Translations under genes and position numbers: made by a program
Source of the DNA: Metellina segmentata
Lineage: Eukaryota; Arthropoda; Arachnida; Araneae; Tetragnathidae
Direction of reading: 5' to 3'
Assembly: GCA_947359465.1 (NCBI GenBank)
Contig: OX375872.1
Coordinates: forward strand, 125,066,337-125,130,336
Length of the DNA stretch: 64,000 nt
Notes under the pieces: generated by a model
Told to the model about the DNA's origin: nothing
The model's input: the letters and a program-made list of their open reading frames with translations, nothing else
Databases searched by the model: none
Shown here: positions 45,249 through 54,737 of the stretch, one piece after another
Position numbering within the stretch: position 1 is the stretch's first letter
Layout of the letters: the number at the start of each line of letters is the position of its first letter

Positions 45249-45853
45249 ACGAATAGTTCTCTGAAAAATGCTGGGTGCATTGCGCCAGCCGAAAGGTAAA
45301 CGTAGCCATTCATACAGACCATTATGTGTTGCAAAGGCTAATTTTTCTGTATCATCTTTGTGGATAGGGATATGCCAATATCCCGAGGCCATGTCCAATT
45401 TTGAAAAATACGTACTTTGTGCTAATTTATCAATTAATGTCTCGACCAGGGGTAATGGTTCAGCATCCGACCTAGTCACTTGATTTAACTTCCTGAAATC
45501 AATACATAACCTATTCTTTTTGTTTTCATCCTTTTTATATACGAGTGTTACCGGCGCAGAATATGGAGATGAACTCTCTTTTATGATATTAGCTGTTAAT
45601 AATTCTTTAATTTGACTATCGATTTCATCTTGTTGTTTTGGCGAAGTTTTATATGCGCGTAACGACACTGGCAAATCTGATGTTAATCTCACTCTTTGGG
45701 GCTCTATTTTCACTGTCCCGACATCATATTTATTTTTCGCAAATATGTCCTCATATTCTTCTAAAATTTCCATTATTTCGGAATTTCCTACAGTTTCCTT
45801 TACTTTCGTTTTTTCTTCGACTTCAATCTGACAATGTGTGCACCCATTATCAG

Positions 45854-46205
45854 AATCCGTCTCAGAAACATTTTTATTCTTTGTCTTTACTTCAGTTTTT
45901 TCTTTAAAGTCACTAACACTTTTATTTTTATTCTTTTTCTTTACTTCATTTTTCATTTTAACGTCACTAACGCTTTTATTTTTATTCTCTTTCTTTACTT
46001 CATTTTTCTTTTTAAGGTCACTAACACTTTTAATAGTTACTTCCTTTTTCTCTTTAACGTTACTAACACTTTTATTAGTTACTTCATTTTTCTCTTTAAC
46101 GTTACTAACACTTTTATTAGTTACTTCATTTTTCTTTTTAACGTTACTAACACTTTTATTAGTTACTTCATTTTTCTCTTTAACGTTACTAACACTTTGC
46201 TCAAC
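45854..46205 (-). repeat. Coding minisatellite, 14-18 codons x 8
   Basis: Unit SVSNVKEKNEVTNK or variants (42-54 bp), repeated eight times in frame between protease and RT. The first four are nearly the same; the later ones are longer and more Lys/Asn-rich. All stay in frame. The product would be a highly charged linker. Confidence 0.85.
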
Positions 46206-47537
46206 AGGATTTTCAGGTAGGATATGCAAAGACAAATCGCTGCATTCAGAACCAGAGAAAGTGATCAGTTTTCTCCCATACTGCACAACAACTTGGTTCG
46301 CACAATTAATTACCAAACGAAAATCCATACAACTCTTTAAACCTAAGAGGGCATACGGTAAATCGGTGTCAAGCACGAAAAACTCAGCCGATTTAACTAT
46401 GTTACCAACTTTGAGGTTGAGATTGCAAGTTTTGTCAAGCTGTATTAGTCCTTTTGTTTGTCTCACGTTTACTAATTTATTTCTTCTGATAGGAACGTTT
46501 AGTTTATAAACAATTCCACTTGGAATTATATTCACTGTTGACCCCGTATCTATATTTAACATTAACTTTTTATTTAAACTTTTACTAGAGCTTTCATTTT
46601 TTATATTTCTCTTATTATGTACATGCGTTTTGTTTACTATATATCCAGATACTATTAATTGCCCTTTTTCGGGTTGAGGCTTAGACGCTGTTTCAGACCT
46701 AGATGGTCTGTTGATACAAGAGAATCCCGAATGAAACGAGTTCATAATCCCTATTTGCTCGCAAAATTTACATGGGTCGGGGGGCAAATCTTGTACTGCA
46801 TGCGTCGTTGGAGTCTTTGTTGATTTTGTGTTACCATAAAACTTTGGTTTAAGTTTTACATTTTTGTCTTTACAACACTCGAAAGATTTGTGGCCTATTT
46901 GATTGCAACTATAGCAACGGATTTCAGGTTTCGGTTTATCCATCTTACTATTTGCATAGGGTACCCTATTAAATGGAGCTTTAGATTTATTTATGTCTTT
47001 ACTAATTTGTTCGTAAATTCTCAATTTATTTTTAAATTCTACTAAATTTTGACAACCATACAAAATTGCTTTATTTTGCGCTGTGTCATTTATTCCCTTG
47101 ATAACATACGTCATCAAAGCGCCCTCGTCAATGTTACTTTGAGCAGAGATTTGTTTGATAGTTAAAAAATATTCTTGTAGTGACTCGTTACCTTTCATTA
47201 TACGTTTTTGAAGGATTTCATGTATTTCCGCAGCATTATAATTCATTTGAAACTCTTCAATCAATAATTCTTTTAGTTTGTCATATGAGTTGATTGAAGT
47301 TTCACTGCGAATGAGCAGTAATGCTTTTCCTCTGAGGCAACGTTTGGCGAACAAAAATCTGTGAAACGGAGATAGGCCAAATAATTCCGTATGAGTCTCA
47401 AACGTTTCAATCCAGTGTGATATATTTTCATGTCTTTCCCCTTTAAAGAGTGGTATGACTGCTTCAATGTCAGAGAAATTTACAAGAATTTTCTTTTCTC
47501 CTATGTCGAATCTCGATTGTAGATCAATATCCCTTCC

Positions 47538-47729
47538 TCATTGTAGGGGTGGGAGCTTCCCTTGAAAAGCTTTTTGCTGCCCTGTCAACAGCTCCTTGAG
47601 GATTATATCCTCTCTCATGTGTTTTCTGTGTGGAAACACATGTACCTGGGAAAGGGGATGTTTAAGTTGAGCAGTAACACACTGCTTTGACCTCAGGTAA
47701 ACTGGTGTACTTTGAAGTGTGTACATCAA
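47538..47729 (-). pseudogene. 63-codon frame upstream of the gag fragment, same frame
   Basis: Ends with the TGA that directly precedes the gag-like frame. The last part (DIILKELLTGQQKAF) could be the N-terminal coiled part of gag, but I cannot prove it. No domain is otherwise seen. Confidence 0.35.
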
Positions 47730-47769
47730 TTGGCTGGTTAGATTGATTTTGTCATTGATTTGGTATTAA

Positions 47770-47790
47770 GCGCGCGCGCGCGCGCGCGCG
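47770..47790. repeat. (CG)10 microsatellite
   Basis: Ten CG dinucleotides in an AT-rich region, inside the LTR element. Alternating CG is able to adopt Z-DNA and is a CpG methylation target. Confidence 0.95.
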
Positions 47791-47874
47791 AGTGCTATAC
47801 AGGGTCTGAATTTCGTCCCTTATGGAAACTAATGATTCTTATCACAATCAGGAGCATCTGTCTTTTGTTTGACT

Positions 47875-47935
47875 TTTATTGGACAAATATGGCCCTTGCA
47901 CCATAGAACCCCAATGCAACCTACCCAATTGGGAG
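47875..47935 (+). mobile_element. SINE-C tail
   Basis: 'GGACAAATATGGCCCTTGCA' and 'CCATAGAACCCCAATGCAAC'. It sits just before the LINE pieces; it could be part of their 5' junction. Confidence 0.5.
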
Positions 47936-48330
47936 CAACAAAGTGCGTATATGACTATCCTAAATGCTGCAAGATTTTTCATTATGAAACAAATGGATTC
48001 ATTTCAAAATACGATTAAAAAAGGTATATCTTGCTCAGTAGGTAAAGTGTCCATCCATAAAATGTATTTGGATGGCTTATTAATTGAGGTAGCATCAGCT
48101 AAACAAGCTGAAGTAAATTCCAAGATGTACATCCTGGTTAATATGGCTGTCAGTGTCTCGCCCCATAACAGCCTTATTATTCACATGGTGTTATTTCTAC
48201 AGCCAATTCCTGGAATGTACTTGAAGAGACCCAAGAAAATATACATGATCAGGAAATTAGCAATGTCAAGTATATTGCAACAAAACGTGATGGGCAGGTA
48301 CTCAATAGCAAGCGCCTCATGTGACATCTT
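47936..48330 (+). pseudogene. Jockey-like LINE ORF1 (gag-like) fragment, one frameshift
   Basis: The frame from 47936 gives ARFFIMKQ, a 'GISCSVGKV' stretch, then LDGLLIEVASAKQAE and VSVSPHNSLI. The frame then changes near 48180 and continues ETQENIHDQEISNVKYIATK and RDGQVLNSKRLM. The order (phenylalanine-rich start, 'dGdLLVEv.s..Qa', 'v.VsPH.sLN', 'gvis', 'V..vkri..rrdG') is what I know from the RNA-binding ORF1 of jockey-type LINEs in spiders and ticks, recalled from family knowledge. No start codon of its own; the 208-codon open frame across it mixes true and shifted parts. Confidence 0.6.
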
Positions 48331-48447
48331 CAATGTCATCAAAGAGGTTTTTGAAAGTGTTTTGAGTGCTGCTTCTTACTGTCCTACGATTTTAACAACA
48401 AAAAGTCTTTTTGAAAGAACAGCTTTTATTTTGAAACCAGAACTGCG

Positions 48448-48560
48448 ATTTTACTACATTCAAAGTGAAAAAAGCTTTAGCCCAACCCAAAACTACCACC
48501 CCTGAACCAGATGGAATCGCATACCACATACTCTGCTGTATGGAAAGTTTGTTGTTAAAA
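48448..48560 (+). pseudogene. LINE reverse transcriptase fragment (first RT motif)
   Basis: In the frame beginning TTTACTACATTCAAAGTG the product includes FKVKKALAQPKTTTPEPDGI and AYHIL. This matches the 'l..al..~K..~aPGPDGI.y.~L' motif at the start of RT in jockey/CR1-type ORF2, with PGPDGI changed to PEPDGI. Only about 35 codons remain. It lies in the same direction as the ORF1 piece, so both may come from one LINE copy with a large internal deletion. Confidence 0.6.
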
Positions 48561-48716
48561 TTTTTTACATGTAAGTGAGCATTCAAAAAGTTCTGAATGT
48601 TAGTTTTGTAAACAGAAGAGCTGGTGGATAGGTTTAATTTCTTAAATTTCCGATTAGGTAAATTAATTAGGTTTTTGTTTGTTTTGCTTAATTTGGCAGT
48701 GGGACCTTCTTTTTTT

Positions 48717-48727
48717 TGAAGGGGGGA
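48717..48727 (+). promoter_or_regulatory. Polypurine tract
   Basis: GAAGGGGGGA after a T-run, directly before the right LTR. In LTR elements this primes plus-strand DNA synthesis; its position fixes the element's polarity as +. Confidence 0.8.
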
Positions 48728-49202
48728 TGTAATATAAAAATAATTTTATATTAATAATCTCTGATTTCTTAATGTTTCTGTAAAACAAGGTTTATTCTAT
48801 TTTCAAAGATGATGTAATATTTCTAAAGTTCTAGTAATGCTTAATCCTTTCTGTCCCCTGTAGACAGGTCGAATTCCCTGTCAGACTTTGAACGTCCTCT
48901 GTCTAGAAGCATTGAGCCAATAAGAGTCATTTGTCACACCCTAATATGTGACGTAATATGCCGTTATAGGGAAAAACCCTTTTATCATCTCTTCTGTAAA
49001 TCCCCATTTAAATATCGTTGCACGCCTGTAATCCCTCTCTTTCTGATCAGTACCATTCAATACCTATGTAACATGACCTAGTTCCCTTCCTGCTGGGGAA
49101 ACTGCCACGATGATGTTTCAATAAAGACCTTTTGTTTAACTTCGCCTGCTTTCTGAGTCCCAATTTACATCTGATATCCAATTGTGTCCGGATGTTATTA
49201 TA
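48728..49202 (+). repeat. Right LTR (3' by polarity markers)
   Basis: Identical by eye to the left LTR, with AATAAA at 49120-49125. It is followed directly by TA repeats. Confidence 0.9.
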
Positions 49203-49759
<557 letters not shown>

Positions 49760-49846
49760 GTACCAAATTTCATGAAAATCCATTACCAAACGGCCACAGG
49801 TTTTTCCTGATTTTTGCTTATTTCACATGGAATGACCCTTTAATTT

Positions 49847-50215
49847 AATTATTCTGCTGCCCTTTCTACATACATTGGCCTCGAATCCCTCTTTCTGTTC
49901 GTTGTGAAGTCTAACTGTCAGATTGGGTGTTTTATGACGGCAGAGCCATATTTGGCCAAACTGCGCCAAACGCAACACAGACATAAAATACATTTTTGGA
50001 TATGCACGCTAGATCTACCGACCCAGAACAGAGAATTACAACCAGGGTAAGTTCTAGGAACGGAATCTGCGCCCGTAGTATTGGGCTTTTGGAGAAGTGT
50101 GAAAATTACCTAGTTCCATGTGGCGGTGTTCGTTTATACGTATCCCGACTTATAATCCGAAAGCGAACTCATGGGTAACATTATTTTGGGTAAGTGCTCA
50201 ATAATTCCCGCTACA
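49847..50215. repeat. Direct duplication, left copy, interrupted by SINE-C
   Basis: 'TTATTCTGCTGCCCTTTCTA', 'GTTGTGAAGTCTAACTG' and, after the insertion, 'TTGGGCTTTTGGAGAAGTGT', 'AATCCGAAAGCGAACTC' and 'GGTAACATTATTTTG' match 50385-50600 in order. Confidence 0.7.
49925..50082 (-). mobile_element. SINE-C inserted in the duplication
   Basis: 'GGGTGTTTTATGACGGCAGA', 'TATTTGGCCAAACTGCGCCA' and 'CAACACAGACATAAAATACA' are the SINE-C tail inverted. The sequence is absent from the equivalent place in the right copy (about 50478). Confidence 0.65.
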
Positions 50216-50384
50216 TGCTATCGCACCAACGAATGGTAGCCATGTAGTGGGAATTACTAAACTTGCTTCTTACAACCAGTCATCGGAAGCATCAGTGTGA
50301 AGTGCCTTTCCCCATTTCTTAGCAGTCACGCAGTGGAAAGCTGGATGGAAAAACCTCTTGGAAAACGCATTAGTTGTCATTGAA

Positions 50385-50600
50385 TTATCCCGCTGCCCTC
50401 CTTTTCCACTGTCTCCACTCCTTTTTGCTAACATTCATCTCGTATCCCCAAAGCTCGTTGTGGAGTCCTAACTGCAGGATTGAGCGCTTGGCGAAGCGTG
50501 AAAATCGCCCAGTCCTCTAGCGTGACAGAGTCGTTTACATGACATTCGCCGACTCGCAATCCGAAAGCGAGCTTCTGGGGTTACATTATTTTGTGTATGT
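50385..50600. repeat. Direct duplication, right copy
   Basis: See the left copy. Uninterrupted version: 'TTATCCCGCTGCCCTCC' to 'GGGGTTACATTATTTTG'. Confidence 0.7.
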
Positions 50601-51034
50601 GCGCTCGGCTAGTTTTTCTTTCTGTTCCCTCTTTCAAAAAACAGCGCCGTTCCGCTCTTTTTTTGTGCCGGAGTCAAAAAAATACGCGTTCCACAGTGAA
50701 CGTGACTGTCAGTAAGTTCAAGTTGGGCAAAAAATTTCTCGGGAAAGATTTTTGCCTGAGCGGCTCCAGTTTGGGGGTAATATTTATTGTAAACTGCACT
50801 TGGGTGGCTCAAAGTATTCAGCCGAAAAATGAAAGTTCTTAGTTTGCTCAGTTTTAGGTGGGGGAGGTGGGTGTTTTTTTTCTTCTGTTTTTTTTTGTTT
50901 TTAGCTCCGGATGCACTGTTTTGTATTGAGATTCGCACCGTGGATCAAAGAAATCAATTCAGCTTTCCGCGGTGGGCGTTTTTTCTTTGTTATATCACTC
51001 GCATCGCATCTAAAAATGGTGTACCTGAAAACAA
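50601..51034. other. No supported gene
   Basis: Overlapping frames of 83 (+) and 109 (-) codons without recognised domains; T-runs near 50870. Confidence 0.35.
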
Positions 51035-51200
51035 GCTCGTTGCCCAGTGGAGTGCATGTTCGATTCTTCCCTGGATGTAATCTTCCGAGTTAATAAATTT
51101 CCCTATCTCTGTGTCTCTAATTTGATATTGTCTGTATTGTGTTTGGTGCAGCAAGACTAAATACGGCCCTTTTCATAAAAAATAAAATCCCAACTAACCA
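51035..51200 (+). mobile_element. SINE-C, near full length
   Basis: 'CTCGTTGCCCAGTGGAGTGC', 'GTTCGATTCTTCCCTGGATG', 'TTGATATTGTCTGTATTGTG' and 'AAGACTAAATACGGCCC'. Confidence 0.6.
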
Positions 51201-51379
51201 TTACTGCTCCAAATGGGCTTCCGTGGCCTCTACGATAGCTGCATATTTGGTAGTCCAAAAACTCAGAACATAATGCACCATCATGTACACAATAATATTG
51301 ATTTCCTGTAAAGTATCCGCATCTTTAATCAAACATTATACTGCGATCTGTTTTTACAGCAAGAACATTACTCATGATT

Positions 51380-52210
51380 AGGGCAACTTTTTTGTTGCAG
51401 AAAAAATGGGAAAAGTTGCATTTATCATTCCCTGAAGTTGCATTAATGGAAATAAAGTTGCATTTATTTTTGTTACACTAAAAAATGAAAAATTTCTAAA
51501 TATATTAACAATTTTAGTCGTGTACAACAGAATTTTAAAGCATTCTTAAATACAGAAGAACGTTGAATGGCCTATCTTGGCCAGTAATTTCTTTAACATT
51601 GAAAAACTGCGCTTGCTGCAGTCATACGTATAATGTGCTGTATCGGATAGCAGAAGCGCAAAATCCTTTCGCTCATCATTCAGAGATTTTAAAACGTCAT
51701 CTACAAGGCGAACAACATATTGATAACTCTGCAGTATATTACGCAAGTTTCCTCTGTATTATCAAGAGTGCCAACTAATGTGTTAAAAGTACTTCTTGCC
51801 ATTTATTTCACTTTCGTCTGTTAGGAAGAACACCTTCTTTCCATGAACTTCTTCTTTGATCCGCAATACTTCGGCGTTCCCAAGATCAGACACACGTGAT
51901 CGAAGGGTTGGTTCAGAGGGCAAAAATTAAAATAGTAATTTCAATTTTAATTAATTTTAAGCTAAATTTTAAAAAGTTACAGGTGGTTGCATTTATGCAA
52001 ACAGTTGCATTTATTCAGAAAGTTGCATTTATGCAGAAAATTGCATTGATGTTGCGGTTATAACGCACTTACAATATGAAACCATGAAAGAGGAATTTGA
52101 AGAATTTCACCCCATGAAAGAGGAATTTTGGTTTTAGTACTTTACATGCAGCGTAGAATGTGTCAAAAAAAAAAAAAGTTGCATTTGTTGCAAAAAGTTG
52201 TACTACTCAT
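51380..52210. repeat. Dispersed 'AGTTGCATTTAT' motif around the hAT relic
   Basis: 'AAAGTTGCATTTAT' or close variants occur about nine times: three at 51412-51480 and the rest at 51985-52055 and 52178-52205. They flank the hAT relic on both sides, which suggests an old minisatellite or element ends. Confidence 0.55.
51545..51912 (-). pseudogene. hAT-type transposase relic (two frameshifts)
   Basis: The minus strand in three successive frames gives TLRSRVSDLGNAEVLRIKEE and KKVFFLTDESEINGKKYF; then TLVGTLDNTEETCV; then VDDVLKSLNDERKDFALLLS, DTAHYTY and SMLKKLLAKIGHSTFF. This order (start of the RNase H-like core with 'iDEttDv.Gryv', 'vG.L', then 'LLL.SDaApYm..a...lk.lypkmiHvTC') is what I know from DUF659-like hAT transposases. 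The third block is the 66-codon frame at 51546-51746, which starts on TTG. Frame changes near 51783 and 51735 and the early stop make it dead. Confidence 0.65.
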
Positions 52211-52229
52211 GATGCCTCCAAGAATATTG

Positions 52230-52440
52230 CCGACAAACCGGCATAGTGGTTAAGGTGTTAGCCTCTAGATCGGAAGGTTCCTGGTTCGAATCCGGGTTCG
52301 GGCATGGATGTTTGTAAACGTATGGTGTAGAGGCGGCTGGTGCACCTTAAATCTGTCGTGGCCGAAAGTCCTCACGTTGGGTTGGTGTGGAAGTTTGGAG
52401 AGTGGGGTGCCAGCTCAGGTGTTGCTTCGTCATCTGACCG
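52230..52440 (+). mobile_element. SINE-B, left arm of a palindrome
   Basis: tRNA-like head (A-box-like 'ATAGTGGTTAAGG', B box GGTTCGAATCC) followed by 'GGGCATGGATGTTTGTAA', then a body shared with SINE-A ('GTGCACCTTAAATCTGTCGT', 'GGAAGTTTGGAGAGTGGGGT'). It is cut at 'CATCTGACCGTG'. The anticodon stem does not pair, so this is not a working tRNA. Confidence 0.8.
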
Positions 52441-52448
52441 TGATTTTG

Positions 52449-52668
52449 AACCACGGTCAGATGACGAAGCAACACCTGAGCTGGCACCCCACTCTCTAAA
52501 CTTCCACACCAACCCAACGTGAGGACTTTCGGCCCCGACAGATTTAAGGTGCACCAGCCGCTTCTATACCATACGCTTACAAACATCCATGCCCGAACCC
52601 GGATTCGAACCAGGGACCTTCCGATCTAGAGGCTAACACCTTAACCACTATACCGGTTGGTCGGCAAG
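52449..52668 (-). mobile_element. SINE-B, right arm of a palindrome
   Basis: Reverse complement of the left arm over about 210 bp with only a few differences, starting at the same truncation point; a spacer of about eight bases separates them. Confidence 0.8.
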
Positions 52669-52744
52669 CTCAAGAGGATGATCTGTAATAAGTGATGCAC
52701 ACTTACAATCTCCCTTTTCTAAGCCCTAAACCGAATTGTGAGTT

Positions 52745-52835
52745 GTGAAGGTTAATTTTGAATTAACGTCGTACTAGAGCAACACAACGGACTATTGACG
52801 TCGGTCCGGGATCAATCCCTTAATAGAAAGATGAG
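52745..52835 (-). mobile_element. SINE tail fragment
   Basis: 'GAATTAACGTCGTACTAGAG' and 'GGTCCGGGATCAATCCCTTA'. Confidence 0.55.
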
Positions 52836-53230
52836 TTGGGAAGGTGTGGGTCTGAAAAAAAAAAAAAAAGGGATGCACAGACTCTTGGGGCCATATGAAT
52901 TCACTGAGATATGCGAGGGTCGCCGATAGAACAAGTTATATATCATGTATTATTTATATTTATTCAGATTTTTTTATTTTTTTTATTTAATGATGTTACA
53001 AAAAATTTAAAGGAAATTAATTTAATTTGGCCTGACATTACAACATTGATTTAACAATTATTTTATATTGTATTTCGTTCGATTTTTTGTAGTAGGCAAG
53101 CGCAAAATTGACTCACAGATTTTATTTGATATGCGATTCCTACTTTTCAATTTGTTGATAACCATGACTGAAAAAATTTTGTTCACCCAAGACGACTCGC
53201 TAGTTTTAATGCACTATCTCTCAATGAGTC
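52836..53230. other. No recognisable feature
   Basis: AT-rich with an A14 run at about 52857; nothing found. Confidence 0.4.
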
Positions 53231-53231
53231 C

Positions 53232-53506
53232 CGACCAACCGGTATAGTGGTTAAGGTGTTAGCCTCTAGATCGGAAGGTTCCTTATTCGAATCCGGTCCG
53301 GGCATGGATGTTTGTAAGCGTATATTGTAGAGGCGGCTGGTGCACCTTAAATCTGTCGTGGCCAAAAGTCCTCACGTTGGGTTGGTGTGGAAGTTTGGAG
53401 AGTGGGGTGCCAGCTCAGGTGTTTGCTTCGTCATCTCACCGTGGTTCAAAATTACGAGGTGTTGTCCTCGGATCTTTCCCTTAAGGGGCTGATCCCGGAC
53501 CGTCAC
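53232..53506 (+). mobile_element. SINE-B, first of a tandem pair
   Basis: Head 'CCGACCAACCGGTATAGTGG' to 'CTGATCCCGGACCGTCACC', joined without spacer to the next copy. The 3' tail is missing. Confidence 0.8.
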
Positions 53507-53835
53507 CGCCGACCAACCGGTATAGTGGTTAAGGTGTTAGCCTCTAGATTGGAAGGTTCCTGGATCGAATCCGGGTTCGGTGCATGGATGTTTGTAAGCG
53601 TATGGTGTAGAGGCGGCTGGTGCACCTTAAATCTGTCGTGGCCGAAAGTCCTCACGTTGGGTTGGCGTGGAAGTTTGGAGAGTGGGGTGCCAGCTCAGGT
53701 GTTGCTTCGTCATCTGACCGTGGTTCAAAATTACGAGGTGTTGTCCTCGGATCTTTCCCTTAAGGGACTCATCCCGGACCGTCGTCAATAGCCCGTTGTG
53801 TTGCTCTAGTACGACGTTAACTAAAATTACCTACC
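53507..53835 (+). mobile_element. SINE-B, second of a tandem pair, full length
   Basis: As the first copy but complete, ending 'GTTGCTCTAGTACGACGTTA' and 'CTACCTACCTACTTACC'. The 134-codon frame spanning both copies is SINE translation. Confidence 0.8.
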
Positions 53836-53847
53836 TACCTACTTACC

Positions 53848-53915
53848 TTACCCGGACCGTCACCAATAGCCCGTTGTGTTGCTCTAGTACGGCGTTAACT
53901 AAAAAATTACCAAAA
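53848..53915 (+). mobile_element. SINE-B tail, extra copy
   Basis: 'CCCGGACCGTCACCAATAGC' and 'CTCTAGTACGGCGTTAACTA', a third tail after the full-length copy. Confidence 0.7.
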
Positions 53916-54139
53916 TCTCTCAATGAAGTTTTGTACGACTTGTTGAAATTAAATCAACGAAAGGCCGTATGAGGACCGCGTTCTTTGCATCCCTGTCTCT
54001 AATGTTTCTTTTATAAAAAGCGATTTTTACATCAAAAGATAATGTAGCAAGGTTATTAATGTTAATTTTTATGTAATATCTGCATTATTTTTTATCTGTG
54101 TTTTTAGTAGACCTGTTTTTAATTCCATTTTTGTTCGAT

Positions 54140-54735
54140 TGTGGTTGTAATCTATGAATGTGTTAAATATTATCTAGTTTAAATCTATTAGCTTAAATAA
54201 CAAATCACGTCTGGTTATAATCTGTTACTTTTAAATAACACAAATATAACAACTGTTTATAATCTATGAAATGTAAATAACATCTTGTTATGATCTATAA
54301 ACTTTAAATACCATAAATAACAATGATTACGATCCAAAAGGTTTATAACAACAGTTGGTTACAATCCAAATAGTTTATAATAACACCCTAGTCACAATCG
54401 GTTAACTTTAAATAGCATATATGTGATTATAATCTAACAATAACGTTTGGTTCTAATCTATAAACTTTAAAATTTTAAATAATATTTGTTTATTATCTAT
54501 TCACTTAAATAACAAAAAATGCAACCGTTTCTAATCAATTAACTTTAAATTACACGCAGCATCTGCTTTCAATTTAAAAACTTTAAAAAAATACCTCTTG
54601 ATTTTCTAATATAACATGGTTCAAATCTAAACTTTAAATAAAATCTGACTATAATACACTAGTTTAAATAACATACATAACGGCTGGTTCTAATCCATTG
54701 CCATAATATAAATAACCTTATAAAACTTTTTTGCT
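54140..54735. repeat. Degenerate minisatellite, about 31-36 bp (part 1)
   Basis: Repeats the theme 'ATAACATCTGGTTATAATCT' plus 'ATTAACTTTAA' with many changes, about 17 units. It resumes at 55976 and 58196, so it was one array before the insertions between. Confidence 0.65.
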
Positions 54736-54737
54736 AG

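Noticed and set aside
45838..46509. 223- and 128-codon plus-strand frames
   Set aside because: They are opposite-strand shadows of the Lys/Glu repeat and protease region of the gag-pol fragment.
47879..48505. A single 208-codon gene
   Set aside because: It begins on TTG inside a SINE tail and the family-like segments lie in two frames; better read as a frameshifted LINE ORF1 relic.
53235..53305. Functional tRNA gene
   Set aside because: A and B boxes are present but the anticodon stem does not pair and the sequence continues into the SINE body.
53387..53791. 134-codon frame rich in Trp/Gly/Ser
   Set aside because: It spans two SINE-B copies; such frames are common artefacts of this SINE.
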